14,316 nucleotides of DNA from CAYXXN01 sp964469055 (GCA_964469055.1 CAYXXN010000068.1:1-14316); one strand, 5' to 3'. Counted from the first letter of the stretch, positions 1-7,511 are shown. Notes: a model not told the origin generated them from the sequence alone. A program made the numbers and translations.

Positions 1-55
1 GAGCCGCGGACTTTTAATCCGTTGGTCGGGGGTTCGATTCCCTCACGGCCCACCA
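1..55 (+). tRNA. tRNA-Lys(UUU), 3' part, cut by the window edge
   Basis: Only the 3' part of the gene is inside the window. The anticodon stem pairs gcgga (6-10) with tccgt (18-22) around the 7-nt loop cttttaa, which puts anticodon TTT at 13-15, so it reads lysine codons. The T arm pairs ggggg with ccctc (40-44) around the canonical TTCGATT loop. The 3' acceptor strand acggccc (45-51) is followed by discriminator A and an encoded CCA (53-55). The D arm and 5' acceptor strand lie upstream of base 1, so promoter and processing signals cannot be seen. Confidence 0.95.
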
Positions 56-92
56 GGTCTAAACTACTTCCCACCAGCGCCGGGCGAGCTCC

Positions 93-980
93 TTAGCGGA
101 CCCCCGTTCTACAAAGCGGCAAGATCATTTCTCGACCAGCTGGGGAGGTGCTCGTCCCCACCCAGGCGTTGCTGCCCGTTAGCGACGGGATGTGATGGAC
201 GAGCGGGACCGCAACGGGCCGTGGGCCATCGCGGTTGACGCCGATGGCGACGAACGCCTCGATCATCGCGTTGTCGGGCCCGTCGACGCGGAGCTTCGGG
301 ACGACGGGGCCTAGATTGTCCACGCGGGAGAAAGGATTGTCCGTCAGCCGCCAGATCTTTGCGCTCCGTTCACCGGGCTCGAGCGCGAAGAAGTTCTCGA
401 GCCCGCTGGACCAGGCTAGGGCGCCGTTCGCGCGCTCGACGCGGAGCGAGACGGGCTGGCGTGTCGGCGCGTACTGGTTGCCGGTGAGCGATGCGAAGAC
501 GATCACCTCCGAGAACGCCGTAGCGTCAGTTCCCGAGTCGACGAGGGCCAGCGGCATCGAACCGACACCCTCTCCAAAGTCATCGCTCAGCGTGATACCG
601 ATATCGGTGTCCACCGTGAGTGGGACGATCGCGCCTCCGGCGTCGATTCCCCAAGTCAGAATGTGGAGCGGACGGAGCAGGTCACTGCCGTGCAGTGCCA
701 ACCTGATCGACGATGGACTGAGCGGACCCGTATCGAGCGTCAGCGTGCCGAAGACGCTCTTGTAGCCGAATGGGAAGCTGCCCAGGGCGTACACGTTCGC
801 GAAGCCCTCAGGTCCGAAGCGCGGAACGACGACCCACACCTCTGGTGGGCTGACCATAAACTGCGCGTGAACCACATCGACCCCGGCGCTGTTCACGATC
901 AGTGACCAGTTGCTCTCCGACGCGCTGTGTCTAAACTCGCGGACGTGAACGGCAATGCCGATCGAATCGATGATCGCCAT
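93..980 (-). CDS. unrecognised protein, probably beta-rich, 295 aa
   Basis: I do not recognise a family. The ATG at 980 is well supported: a GGGAGG ribosome binding site lies 6 nt upstream, and the stop is TAA. The protein has no signal peptide and no membrane segment. It is rich in alternating hydrophobic stretches such as VWVVVPRF, GTLTLDTG and ADLV/VIVFASLTG-like runs, which fits a beta-sandwich or beta-propeller-like fold, and it has few long helices. There are only one or two cysteines and no obvious catalytic motif. It lies 63 bp downstream of another unrecognised gene on the same strand, with no clear terminator between them, so the two probably form an operon that ends facing tRNA-Lys. 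Codons such as AGA, TCA, TTT, ATT and CCA occur here and are rare in the window's other genes, so base use is visibly less GC-biased. A horizontally acquired or lineage-specific gene is plausible but unproven. Confidence 0.75.
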   Translation of the reverse strand: MAIIDSIGIAVHVREFRHSASESNWSLIVNSAGVDVVHAQFMVSPPEVWVVVPRFGPEGFANVYALGSFPFGYKSVFGTLTLDTGPLSPSSIRLALHGSDLLRPLHILTWGIDAGGAIVPLTVDTDIGITLSDDFGEGVGSMPLALVDSGTDATAFSEVIVFASLTGNQYAPTRQPVSLRVERANGALAWSSGLENFFALEPGERSAKIWRLTDNPFSRVDNLGPVVPKLRVDGPDNAMIEAFVAIGVNRDGPRPVAVPLVHHIPSLTGSNAWVGTSTSPAGREMILPLCRTGVR

Positions 981-986
981 GTTCCG

Positions 987-992
987 CCTCCC
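987..992 (-). promoter_or_regulatory. ribosome binding site GGGAGG
   Basis: GGGAGG on the minus strand lies 6 nt before the ATG at 980. It fixes the start of the 295-residue protein and shows that the organism uses Shine-Dalgarno initiation for at least some genes. Confidence 0.8.
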
Positions 993-1043
993 GATTGACC
1001 GGATGATCCCTTACTTACGCGAGCGGACCAGGAGCCAGTCGTC

Positions 1044-2126
1044 TCACGAAGGATCCGGGGAGGCCTCGGAAGACAGCAGCATCAGCGCCCGCCGCCGCTC
1101 CAGGTTGCGCTGCCAAGGCCCCACGAAGTCACACAGCAAGCCGTAGAGAGTCTCCAGCTGGCCTAGGAGCCGGGCCGTCTGGCGCGCTAGGACCTCTCGA
1201 TAGTCGGCGACTGCCGATCGATTGGCGGCAAGGTCTCCACTCGCCGCCGGGCCTGCCCGGTCGGCAAGCAGCGCCGCCGTCCGCTGCAGCTCCATCACCG
1301 CCGCGCATTTCTGTAGGACTCCCTGGCAGACGTGGTCGAGGGCTTTGGTCTCCATGAACCGAATCCCTGGCATCACCAACAGCGCCTGCATCTTTGGCAC
1401 GAGTTGCTCGACGAGCTCCCCTATGAACTCCGTGACGCGCTTCCAGTGGGTGGTATCGAAGACGTCGGCCTCGCGTTCCAGCGCGACCTGGAAAGCCACG
1501 AGCGCCCGCGGCCCGAAGGGGCCAAAGGCCTTCAACAGATCCGCGATCTGGCACACCGAGCTGTAGAGCATCTCGGTCTCGTGGACGTGGCGAGCGAACC
1601 GCCGCGACAGGAAGTAATCGGCATCGTGCCGGCTCCTGGGATCGGCCGCCATGAAAGCACCGAGCGCCCCTTGGAGGAATCCGTGGAGTCGCCCGGAGGC
1701 GGTTGCCAGCTGCCGCCGCGCACGATCATCCCAGCTGCGCTTCGGGGCGCTGAGCCCGAACAACGCAGGCAAGGTGGTCTGCTCCAGGTCCTGCAACTCA
1801 TCGAGGGCGTTCCTGCGCGCCTCGTCGAGTGCCGGGATGCACGAGGCATGCACCAGCAACGGTGCCAGCTCGTCATGGACGCTCCGGGCCGCATCGGCCA
1901 CGCGGCGGGCCGACAATCGCAGCTGGGCCTCGGAGCAGTGAAGGAGGAAGTAGCTGCTGTCTAGAACCTCCAGTGCCTGAAGGCAGTAGAGGATGCAGCG
2001 GAGGCGGGGGTTCTGCCACTTGGTCCGTTCGAGCGCCCAGTCCGTGACCCTGACCCCCGGCGGCAACTCCACCTGAGAGTGGCCGACGATGATCACCTGC
2101 TTTGGAAGCGGGTCGTTGCCCCCCAT
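1044..2126 (-). CDS. unrecognised helical protein, 360 aa
   Basis: I do not recognise a family. The reading frame is open to a GTG at 2210. I choose the ATG at 2126 because GGGGAG lies 7 nt upstream of it, while the GTG has no ribosome binding site and sits next to a possible promoter. Apart from a short N-terminal strand-like piece (KQVIIVGHSQVELPPG), the protein looks almost entirely alpha-helical, with many amphipathic stretches rich in Leu, Ala, Arg and Glu, for example around DELQDLEQTTLPALFGL and LGQLETLYGLLCDFVG. No signal peptide or transmembrane segment is evident, so it is probably cytoplasmic. A helical-bundle adaptor or ligand-binding role is possible, but nothing in the sequence gives a function. 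It is upstream of, and on the same strand as, the 295-residue gene (63 bp gap), and divergent from the DUF4388 gene. Codon use is less GC-biased than in the genes to its right. Confidence 0.75.
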   Translation of the reverse strand: MGGNDPLPKQVIIVGHSQVELPPGVRVTDWALERTKWQNPRLRCILYCLQALEVLDSSYFLLHCSEAQLRLSARRVADAARSVHDELAPLLVHASCIPALDEARRNALDELQDLEQTTLPALFGLSAPKRSWDDRARRQLATASGRLHGFLQGALGAFMAADPRSRHDADYFLSRRFARHVHETEMLYSSVCQIADLLKAFGPFGPRALVAFQVALEREADVFDTTHWKRVTEFIGELVEQLVPKMQALLVMPGIRFMETKALDHVCQGVLQKCAAVMELQRTAALLADRAGPAASGDLAANRSAVADYREVLARQTARLLGQLETLYGLLCDFVGPWQRNLERRRALMLLSSEASPDPS

Positions 2127-2133
2127 GGCGGCT

Positions 2134-2139
2134 CTCCCC
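2134..2139 (-). promoter_or_regulatory. ribosome binding site GGGGAG
   Basis: GGGGAG on the minus strand lies 7 nt before the ATG at 2126. It decides the start of the 360-residue protein over the longer GTG option at 2210. Confidence 0.6.
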
Positions 2140-2200
2140 AAGCCGATCGGGCGCTTGCTCCGGCGGACTTCGTCCGGAATGGCTCTCTCTGAGCGCGCGA

Positions 2201-2230
2201 GGACTACCACCGAAGCTACAGGGCTGTCAA
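2201..2230 (-). promoter_or_regulatory. possible promoter with consensus -35 (TTGACA)
   Basis: The minus strand carries a perfect TTGACA (2225-2230). The best -10 candidate 18 nt further on is TAGTCC (2201-2206), which is weak. Transcription from here would begin inside the upstream GTG extension of the 360-residue gene, giving a leader of roughly 65-70 nt to its ATG. This agrees with the ribosome-binding-site-based start choice. Only the -35 element is good. Confidence 0.3.
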
Positions 2231-2312
2231 GTTCCGCTCAGCGTACACGGGCCAGCCCCAGGCGGCCGGGTCTGCCTCTAGAATCGGCACGTAGAGCATA
2301 GGGCAGCGCCTC

Positions 2313-3338
2313 ATGGAGCTTTCTGGTCGCCTGGCCACCTTCTCGGCAACGGACGTGCTGCAATGGTGCGAGCACGAGCGGCGGACTGGCTCGATCCGAT
2401 TCCGGGCTGCCGACAACGAGCTCCAGGTGGCCCTGTCCTCGGGGCAGATCGTGGGCTGCTTCTCGACGAACCCGGCGCAGTTCTTCGCCCGGCACCTCCT
2501 GCTCGAAGGGCTGATCAGCGATGCGGAGCTGTTCCAGGTGGTCCTGCGGACCAAGATCGACGGGACCCGCATGGGACAGGCTCTGGTGGCCCTGGGTTCC
2601 CTGAGCGCAAAGGAGGTGCGGCGAACCCTCACCCAGCACGTCTTCGATTCGGTGTGCGGCGTCGTGCTCTGGCGCCACGGCGTCTTTTCTTTCTCGAGCT
2701 GGCCTCCCGACCTCGGCGACCCCCAGCTCGCGTCAGAGCCCATCAACCCGCTCACCGTCGCCGTCGAGGGCTCGCGATGGCGGGACGAGCTCGAGACCCT
2801 GCGCACCGTGATCCCCCATGACGATGTCCTGCTGCGCCCGGGGCCCGCCTGGCCTGGGGACCACCTCGGCCCGCGCCAGCGCCGGATGCTGGCCAAGCTC
2901 GATCGGGAGCAGCGAGTGCGGGACCTGTTGCGGACCGTGGGCGGCTCCTACTTCCGCTTCATGCAGGCCCTGGTCGGCCTCGTCAAAGTCGGCAGCCTCG
3001 AGGTCCGCCCGGCGGAGGAGGAGGCGCCCGCCAACGACCAGCGCGCCCTCCTCGACAGCTGGGCGCGCGAGGCCGTGGATGGCCTCCTCGAGGAGCTCCA
3101 ACAAGCGGGCTCGGTACCCCTCCAGTGCCTCGAGAAGCTGTATCCCGTCTACCTGGTCGGTCCCACCGGCGAGGGCGAGGACGCCGCCCTGCGACCTGGC
3201 GAGCTCGACGGGACACGCCGGCTCGGCGATTGGCTGCAGCAAGACGACGAGACCCGGCAGCGGCAGGTTCGCTGGCTGGTGGCCGAACTGCAGGCGGGGC
3301 GGGTCGCACTCCTCCCGGCGCCGGGCGGCATCTACTGA
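2313..3338 (+). CDS. DUF4388 (PATAN-like) domain protein, 341 aa
   Basis: Residues 1 to about 130 match the DUF4388/PATAN pattern: an opening 'SGRLATFSATDVLQW', then 'RRTGSIRF', a hairpin ending 'LSSGQIVGCF' (41-50), a helical piece containing 'LLLEGLISDAEL', and the closing 'WRHGVFSFSSW' (120-130). Family members are cytoplasmic and often occur in signalling, surface motility or two-component contexts, but the molecular role is mostly unknown. Residues 185-230 (LGPRQRRMLAKLDREQRVRD and after) form a winged-helix-like tail seen in many such proteins. The last 100 residues are acidic and less typical. No kinase, receiver or DNA-binding signature is present. The ATG at 2313 has only a poor ribosome binding site (AGGGCAG). 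The stop codon TGA overlaps the likely CTG start of the following peptidase gene, so the two are probably co-translated. Confidence 0.85.
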   Translation: MELSGRLATFSATDVLQWCEHERRTGSIRFRAADNELQVALSSGQIVGCFSTNPAQFFARHLLLEGLISDAELFQVVLRTKIDGTRMGQALVALGSLSAKEVRRTLTQHVFDSVCGVVLWRHGVFSFSSWPPDLGDPQLASEPINPLTVAVEGSRWRDELETLRTVIPHDDVLLRPGPAWPGDHLGPRQRRMLAKLDREQRVRDLLRTVGGSYFRFMQALVGLVKVGSLEVRPAEEEAPANDQRALLDSWAREAVDGLLEELQQAGSVPLQCLEKLYPVYLVGPTGEGEDAALRPGELDGTRRLGDWLQQDDETRQRQVRWLVAELQAGRVALLPAPGGIY

Positions 3339-4222
3339 ATCCACTGACCGCTCTCGCCCTGGCGGCCATCCTGGCCGCGCCGGCACGCGGCCAGGCACCG
3401 GCCTTCCGCGTCGAGGCGCCGGAGCCGCTGCGCGGCGAGGCACGACGGCTCGAGGCGCTGCCGCCGGGGGTTCTCGCACGGGCCGCGGACCTGGTGGGCG
3501 CTCCGTCGGGCGGACCGCCGATCCGGGTGGTCCTCGTGCCGGAGAGTGCGGCCGTCGCCAAGGCGGCGCCGGCCTGGGTCGCCGGCTTCGCGGATGGCGC
3601 CGGCACCGTCGTCCTCTTCCCCGAGCGAGTGCCGCGCTACCCGGACACGAGCCTCGAGGAGCTCCTGCTCCACGAGCTGGCGCACGTGCTCGTCGACCGC
3701 GCCGCCGGGCAGCGAGCGGTGCCGCGCTGGTTCCACGAGGGACTCGCCTTGGTGGCCGGCGGGCCATGGGACCTGCGCGACCGCTCGCAGCTGACGCTGG
3801 CGATGCTGCGCGACCGCGACGTGACCCTGGCCGAGCTCGACCGCCGCTTCGCCGATCCCGGCGCGCTGGCCAGCGCCTACGCCGTGGCGGGCGCCCTCGT
3901 GCGGGACCTGCTGCGGCGCCACGGCACGGAGGCGGTGGCCCGCCTGCTGGCCGAGGTGCGCCGGGGCGCGAGCTTCGAGTCGGCCTTCGAGCGGACGATC
4001 GGAGTGCAGCCCGAGGCGGCCGCGCGCTCCTTCTGGCGCCGCCACGCCCTCTGGTACCGCTGGCTGCCTGTGCTCACCAGCTCGGCCACTCTCTGGATCG
4101 GCGTCACGCTCCTCGCTTTGGCCGCCATCCGCCGCCGTCGGCGCCGCGACGCGGAGCGGATGGCACAGTGGGAGGTCGAGATCCCCGCGATCCCCGATCG
4201 CTCATCCGACGCGAAGGGGTGA
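3335..4222 (+). CDS. membrane-anchored metallopeptidase, peptidase MA-like, 295 aa, likely CTG start
   Basis: A gluzincin zinc-peptidase core is clear: HELAH (H113, E114, H117) followed by RWFHEG with E135 as the expected third zinc ligand, the arrangement of the peptidase MA-like family. A hydrophobic N-terminal segment of about 17 residues ending 'APARGQA' looks like a signal peptide, although it lacks the usual positive N-terminus. Residues 244-265 form a transmembrane helix followed by a tail with a run of arginines, so the catalytic domain should sit outside the cytoplasm on a single anchor. The start is uncertain. This frame has no ATG, GTG or TTG near the signal sequence. The only such upstream start is an ATG at 3125, which would put an arginine-rich out-of-frame stretch before the signal peptide. 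CTG at 3335, forming CTGA with the preceding stop, is the most economical choice. The gene ends 6 bp from the convergent metallohydrolase gene. Confidence 0.8.
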   Translation: MNPLTALALAAILAAPARGQAPAFRVEAPEPLRGEARRLEALPPGVLARAADLVGAPSGGPPIRVVLVPESAAVAKAAPAWVAGFADGAGTVVLFPERVPRYPDTSLEELLLHELAHVLVDRAAGQRAVPRWFHEGLALVAGGPWDLRDRSQLTLAMLRDRDVTLAELDRRFADPGALASAYAVAGALVRDLLRRHGTEAVARLLAEVRRGASFESAFERTIGVQPEAAARSFWRRHALWYRWLPVLTSSATLWIGVTLLALAAIRRRRRRDAERMAQWEVEIPAIPDRSSDAKG

Positions 4223-4228
4223 GGTCGG

Positions 4229-6772
4229 TCAGCGGTCCAGCTTGGCGAGGAAAACCGCACGCGCGGCGCGCAGGCTGGCGAGGGTCTCTTCGCGTTCGGC
4301 GGCGGTGTTCCAGTCGGGGTGTGCGGCCGCGCGCTCGAGGAGACGATCCACCCAGCCGACGAAGAAGGCGGCGTCTTCGGGTGAGGCGAGCGGTGCGCTC
4401 TCCACCTCGACGTAGATCGGGCTGGTCGTCGCGTAGGGGTAGCTGTCGAGAATCGGCAGGGTCGGACCTTCGTTCCACGCTTGCAGCGTGCACCAAGCGC
4501 TAGTCGGGAGAGTGAGGACGCCGGCGAGATCGTCGACGGTGCTGGAGGACGAAAGAGCCAGCGCGGCAGCGACCCGCCCGTTGCAGACGACTTCGAGATG
4601 CTCGATGGGGACGATGGAGCGGAGTGCTGCGGTGTAGGGAAGGGTTGCCGGCGCGCGGGGCGAGCTCACCGTGTCACCCAGCGCCGCGCCCCCCAGCGTG
4701 AAGTCGAGCAACGGGCCGTTGGTCGCCAGGCTCCGCCCGGCGCGCAGCCCCTCCAGGAAGAGATCGGAGCGCACGGGTCCCGCCGGGACGGGCACGTAGG
4801 TGCGATTCGTGCCCACCGGCCCACGGAGCGAGGCGTAGTTGGCCATCGCGTCGGTACCGGCGCCCGCGGGGATGCGGAAGCCGAGGTTCAGGAGCCGGTG
4901 CCAGATGCTCGCCGTCGCGCGGTGGTCGCTGAAGCCCATGACCTCGAAGTAGTCGACCTTGCCCAAGGCGACGTCGACCGGGAAGGCGTGGCTGCGGCCG
5001 AGCGACGGGTCGGGCAGCTCTGAGACCTCGTAGGGATGGACGTAGCCCACGAGAGCCCCTTGCGCGTGCGCCAGATCGGCGACGACGGCGTTGGTCGGGT
5101 AGAGGCTGACCGCCGCCGTCTCGGGGTAGCCGACATAGTCCGGGAGCAGCAGGTGCTCGGAGAGGCCGAGGAGCCCCAAGTGTCCCCAGTAACTGGTGTG
5201 GAACTCCTGGCCGTGGAGGAGGACGCGGTCGGCGGTCGAGGCCGGGTCGGGCGCGCCGGAAAAAGAAGAATAGGCCACGTCCGGGATGCGCTGCTCTTTG
5301 TTGACGATCAGGTTGAAGACCAGGTCGAGGTCCTCGGCGCTCGCCTGGGCGAGCAGGCGCTGGGGAGTGTTGCGGTAGGTACCGCCGTAGTTCATGTGCA
5401 CGTGGAGGTCGCCGCTCAACCGGGAGCCGCCGGGCAGTGCTGGCAAGGGGCGCAACGCCAGCTCGATGTCGACCGTCGCGCCGCCCGCGACCTCGACACT
5501 GGTGGCAGCCGGCTCGAGCTCGAACCCTCTCGCCGCCATCACGGTGATGCCGCCCGCCGGGACGACGACCTCGACCGGACCCCTTACGTGAAAATAGCGA
5601 GCCGGCTCGCGCTGCGCACCCGGGACCAGCGAGTCGTCGGCGTGCATCCAGGCGTCGTCCGGCGCGTAGGCTCGCCCGTCGGCGCCGGTGAGGAACACGC
5701 GTGCCGCCGTCGCGTTCCCCGCCGGATCGCGTACCGTCAGCCGCACCCGGCCCATCGGGCGCAGGTGAACGAGGTCCCGAGCTCGCACCTCCCGCTGCCG
5801 GCCACCGACCGTGTCGATGACCCACAGCGACGTCGCGCCGCCGCGGTTCGAGACGAAGGCGATCTGGCGGCCGTCGGGCGACCAGCGAGGCGCCGTGTCG
5901 TCGTGATCCCCGTAGGTCAGCGCGAAGGGCGCGCCGCCGGCGGGGGTCGTCAGCCACAGGTTGTGCCACTGCCGCCGGTCGTAGGAGGCGTAGACGACTC
6001 GCCGGCCATCGGGAGACCACGCCGGGCGTGCCTTCCAGGTGGTCTCCTCGGCGAGGACCTGGCGTGCTTCGGCACCCACCTCGGCGAGCATCCGCCAGAG
6101 ACCTCCGGTGCCGTAGAGCGCGTCGCGGTTGGAGACGAACAGGAGCTCGCGACCGTCCGGCGACCAGGTGGGCGAGATCTCGTGATCGACCGGGCCGTAG
6201 TAGTAGCGTGGCCGGTCGGTGGCTGTCTCCTCGGTGAGTCGGGCGACGGAGGCGATCCGGTCCCCCTCGAAGTCGGCGACGAAGAGGTGGAAGTGGCCGC
6301 TGCCGGCGGTCGACACGAAGGCCAGGCGCCGGCCGTCCGGCGACCAGCGCGGTTCGACGTTGACGTCGCCGCCGGACGTGAGGGGTCGGACCTGGCCGCT
6401 CGCGAGGTCGAGCAGCTGGAGCTCGATCGCACCGTCGGCGTCACGGACGAAAGCCAGCCAGCGACCGTCAGGCGAGGCGTCGGGTTGGAAGTCGTAACCT
6501 GGGCCCGCGGTCAACTCGACGGCCGTCTGGGTGTCGAGGGTCTGTCGCCAGAGCGACCCTTTGATCGAGTAGTTCACGGCCTTCCCGTCGGCCGACCAGG
6601 CGACGGAGCTCGGCCCGGCCGTCAGCTGCGGCAGGTACATCTCGCGGAAGTAGTAGGGATGGGGGTGGTCGATCTGGGGCAGGACCGGCTGGCGCTGCGC
6701 CGGTGCCGCACCGAGGGCGGCGATCGCGACGAGCAGTGGCCCCTTCGGGCGCGCTCGCCTGCGTCCCGTCAC
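4229..6772 (-). CDS. exported TolB-like propeller / CehA-McbA-like PHP metallohydrolase, 847 aa
   Basis: A GTG at 6772 overlaps the stop of the PilZ gene (GTGA). A signal peptide follows (MTGRRRARPKG, then a hydrophobic core ending AAPAQR), so the protein should be exported. Residues of about 50-320 hold six PD40/WD40-like repeats with the signature SPDGR (starting near 58, 97, 141, 201, 249 and 297), typical of TolB-type beta-propellers. A short beta-rich linker (about 325-450) is followed by a PHP-type metallohydrolase domain: GDLHVH (H457, H459), GQEFH (E523), a GH at 530-531, GYVHP (H579), SDH (D616, H617) and GTDAM (D641). This order of putative metal ligands fits the CehA/McbA family, whose characterised members hydrolyse carbamate or amide bonds, but the substrate here is unknown. 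The ORF stays open upstream to 7276, but that stretch is the antisense-like, arginine-rich shadow of the PilZ gene and I exclude it. The enzyme could act on envelope or extracellular substrates, with the propeller binding partner or substrate. Confidence 0.85.
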   Translation of the reverse strand: MTGRRRARPKGPLLVAIAALGAAPAQRQPVLPQIDHPHPYYFREMYLPQLTAGPSSVAWSADGKAVNYSIKGSLWRQTLDTQTAVELTAGPGYDFQPDASPDGRWLAFVRDADGAIELQLLDLASGQVRPLTSGGDVNVEPRWSPDGRRLAFVSTAGSGHFHLFVADFEGDRIASVARLTEETATDRPRYYYGPVDHEISPTWSPDGRELLFVSNRDALYGTGGLWRMLAEVGAEARQVLAEETTWKARPAWSPDGRRVVYASYDRRQWHNLWLTTPAGGAPFALTYGDHDDTAPRWSPDGRQIAFVSNRGGATSLWVIDTVGGRQREVRARDLVHLRPMGRVRLTVRDPAGNATAARVFLTGADGRAYAPDDAWMHADDSLVPGAQREPARYFHVRGPVEVVVPAGGITVMAARGFELEPAATSVEVAGGATVDIELALRPLPALPGGSRLSGDLHVHMNYGGTYRNTPQRLLAQASAEDLDLVFNLIVNKEQRIPDVAYSSFSGAPDPASTADRVLLHGQEFHTSYWGHLGLLGLSEHLLLPDYVGYPETAAVSLYPTNAVVADLAHAQGALVGYVHPYEVSELPDPSLGRSHAFPVDVALGKVDYFEVMGFSDHRATASIWHRLLNLGFRIPAGAGTDAMANYASLRGPVGTNRTYVPVPAGPVRSDLFLEGLRAGRSLATNGPLLDFTLGGAALGDTVSSPRAPATLPYTAALRSIVPIEHLEVVCNGRVAAALALSSSSTVDDLAGVLTLPTSAWCTLQAWNEGPTLPILDSYPYATTSPIYVEVESAPLASPEDAAFFVGWVDRLLERAAAHPDWNTAAEREETLASLRAARAVFLAKLDR
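5840..6605 (-). repeat. six PD40 propeller repeats inside the metallohydrolase gene
   Basis: Six copies of a coding repeat recur at about 130-200 bp steps. On the plus strand each carries a variant of cggccgtcgggcgacca (near 5865, 6002, 6152, 6331, 6466 and 6585), which encodes W/A-S-P-D-G-R or a close variant. They are the blades of the predicted beta-propeller. They are divergent enough to be old protein repeats rather than a recent DNA duplication. Confidence 0.8.
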
Positions 6773-7455
6773 ACCGGCCGCTCGAGGGTCGCCAGGTAGG
6801 CGGCGAGGGCGGCGGCGGCCTCGAGGTCGAGGTCGAGGAACTCGATCCCGGCGCGGTGAACGAGTTGACCGTCGAGCTCTTGCGGCACGTCGAGCGAGGC
6901 GACCCGGCCGCGGCAGCGCAAGCGATGGCCGTCGAGATCGAGGTCGAGGTCGAGCACCGTTTCGAGCTCGAAGGGCTCGGCTGCTTCGATCAGCATGCCG
7001 CCGGTGGAGACGGTGCACACACGGAAGGAAGAGTCCAACACGACCCGCGTCTGGGCGGGCAGCGCCTCGTAGCGCCCGAAGAGGCGATCGCCCGCGCGGT
7101 AGGTCGTGGCCCGCTCCAGCAGGCGCCGTCGGTCGGCCAGCGCCTCGTCGGCGTGCTCGGCGAACTGGATGCCCGAGTGATACACCGGCAGCACGTCCCC
7201 GTTCGGGCTCTTGGTGGTCCGCGCGAGGACGCTCCAAGCCACGCGGCCGGCGACCGAGAGCCGCTCGCCTTCCCACTCGATCGTGCCGGTGTAGAGCCGG
7301 CCGATCTGGAGGGGCAACACGCTCTGCACGCCAATGCCGTCGAGCGACACGTCGACGAGCTCGAACTCGGCGCCGAGGCGGAACCGGCCGGAAGCGTTGC
7401 TCACGGCGTGACGCGTCTGACTGCGGCGGTCGGGTCGGGAGGTGGAATCGCCCAT
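6769..7455 (-). CDS. tandem PilZ-domain protein, probable c-di-GMP receptor, 228 aa
   Basis: The N-terminal half is a PilZ domain with both cyclic-di-GMP binding motifs: RxxxR as R11-SQT-R15, and D35-x-S37-xx-G40 in 'DVSLDGIG'. The second half (about 125-215) has a PilZ-like barrel pattern ('CTVSTGGMLIE' and 'RAGIEFLDLD'), but T148 replaces the usual Asp/Asn and no RxxxR precedes it, so it is probably a degenerate, structural copy. There are no membrane segments, so the protein is cytoplasmic. Two Leu-Asp tracts (LDLDLDLDG near 169-176 and FLDLDLE near 206-212) come from a GAGGTC-type hexamer repeat in the DNA. The stop TGA overlaps the GTG of the exported metallohydrolase, so the two are translationally coupled. 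Cyclic-di-GMP control of a partner protein is the family's known role. That the metallohydrolase is the controlled output is my inference. Confidence 0.88.
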   Translation of the reverse strand: MGDSTSRPDRRSQTRHAVSNASGRFRLGAEFELVDVSLDGIGVQSVLPLQIGRLYTGTIEWEGERLSVAGRVAWSVLARTTKSPNGDVLPVYHSGIQFAEHADEALADRRRLLERATTYRAGDRLFGRYEALPAQTRVVLDSSFRVCTVSTGGMLIEAAEPFELETVLDLDLDLDGHRLRCRGRVASLDVPQELDGQLVHRAGIEFLDLDLEAAAALAAYLATLERPV

Positions 7456-7463
7456 CGGCGGCG

Positions 7464-7473
7464 AGAAGCTTCT
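7464..7473. repeat. perfect 10-bp palindrome between PilZ and YihY genes
   Basis: AGAAGCTTCT is a perfect palindrome in the 69-bp divergent gap, 9-18 bp upstream of the PilZ start. It could be an operator shared by both genes. A palindrome of this size can also arise by chance, so this is weak. Confidence 0.25.
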
Positions 7474-7511
7474 ACCACAACCAGCGGCAGCGCGCAGCGA
7501 GTCGCCGGCGG

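Noticed and set aside
3125..3334. ATG-started extension of the metallopeptidase
   Set aside because: It overlaps the DUF4388 gene by more than 200 bp and encodes a basic, low-complexity stretch before a clear signal peptide. It is kept only as an alternative.
2818..4503. 561-residue plus-strand frame across the DUF4388 and peptidase genes
   Set aside because: It is an arginine- and serine-rich out-of-frame shadow that continues across the stop of the real genes into the antisense of the next one.
5036..6799. 587-residue open frame on the plus strand opposite the propeller/metallohydrolase gene
   Set aside because: It is an antisense shadow: it shows no recognisable motif, while the opposite frame has six PD40 repeats and a full set of metal ligands.
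6773..7276. N-terminal extension of the metallohydrolase frame
   Set aside because: The extension is arginine- and proline-rich, overlaps the PilZ gene out of frame, and would bury the signal peptide at residue 169. The GTG at 6772 overlapping the PilZ stop explains the gene better.
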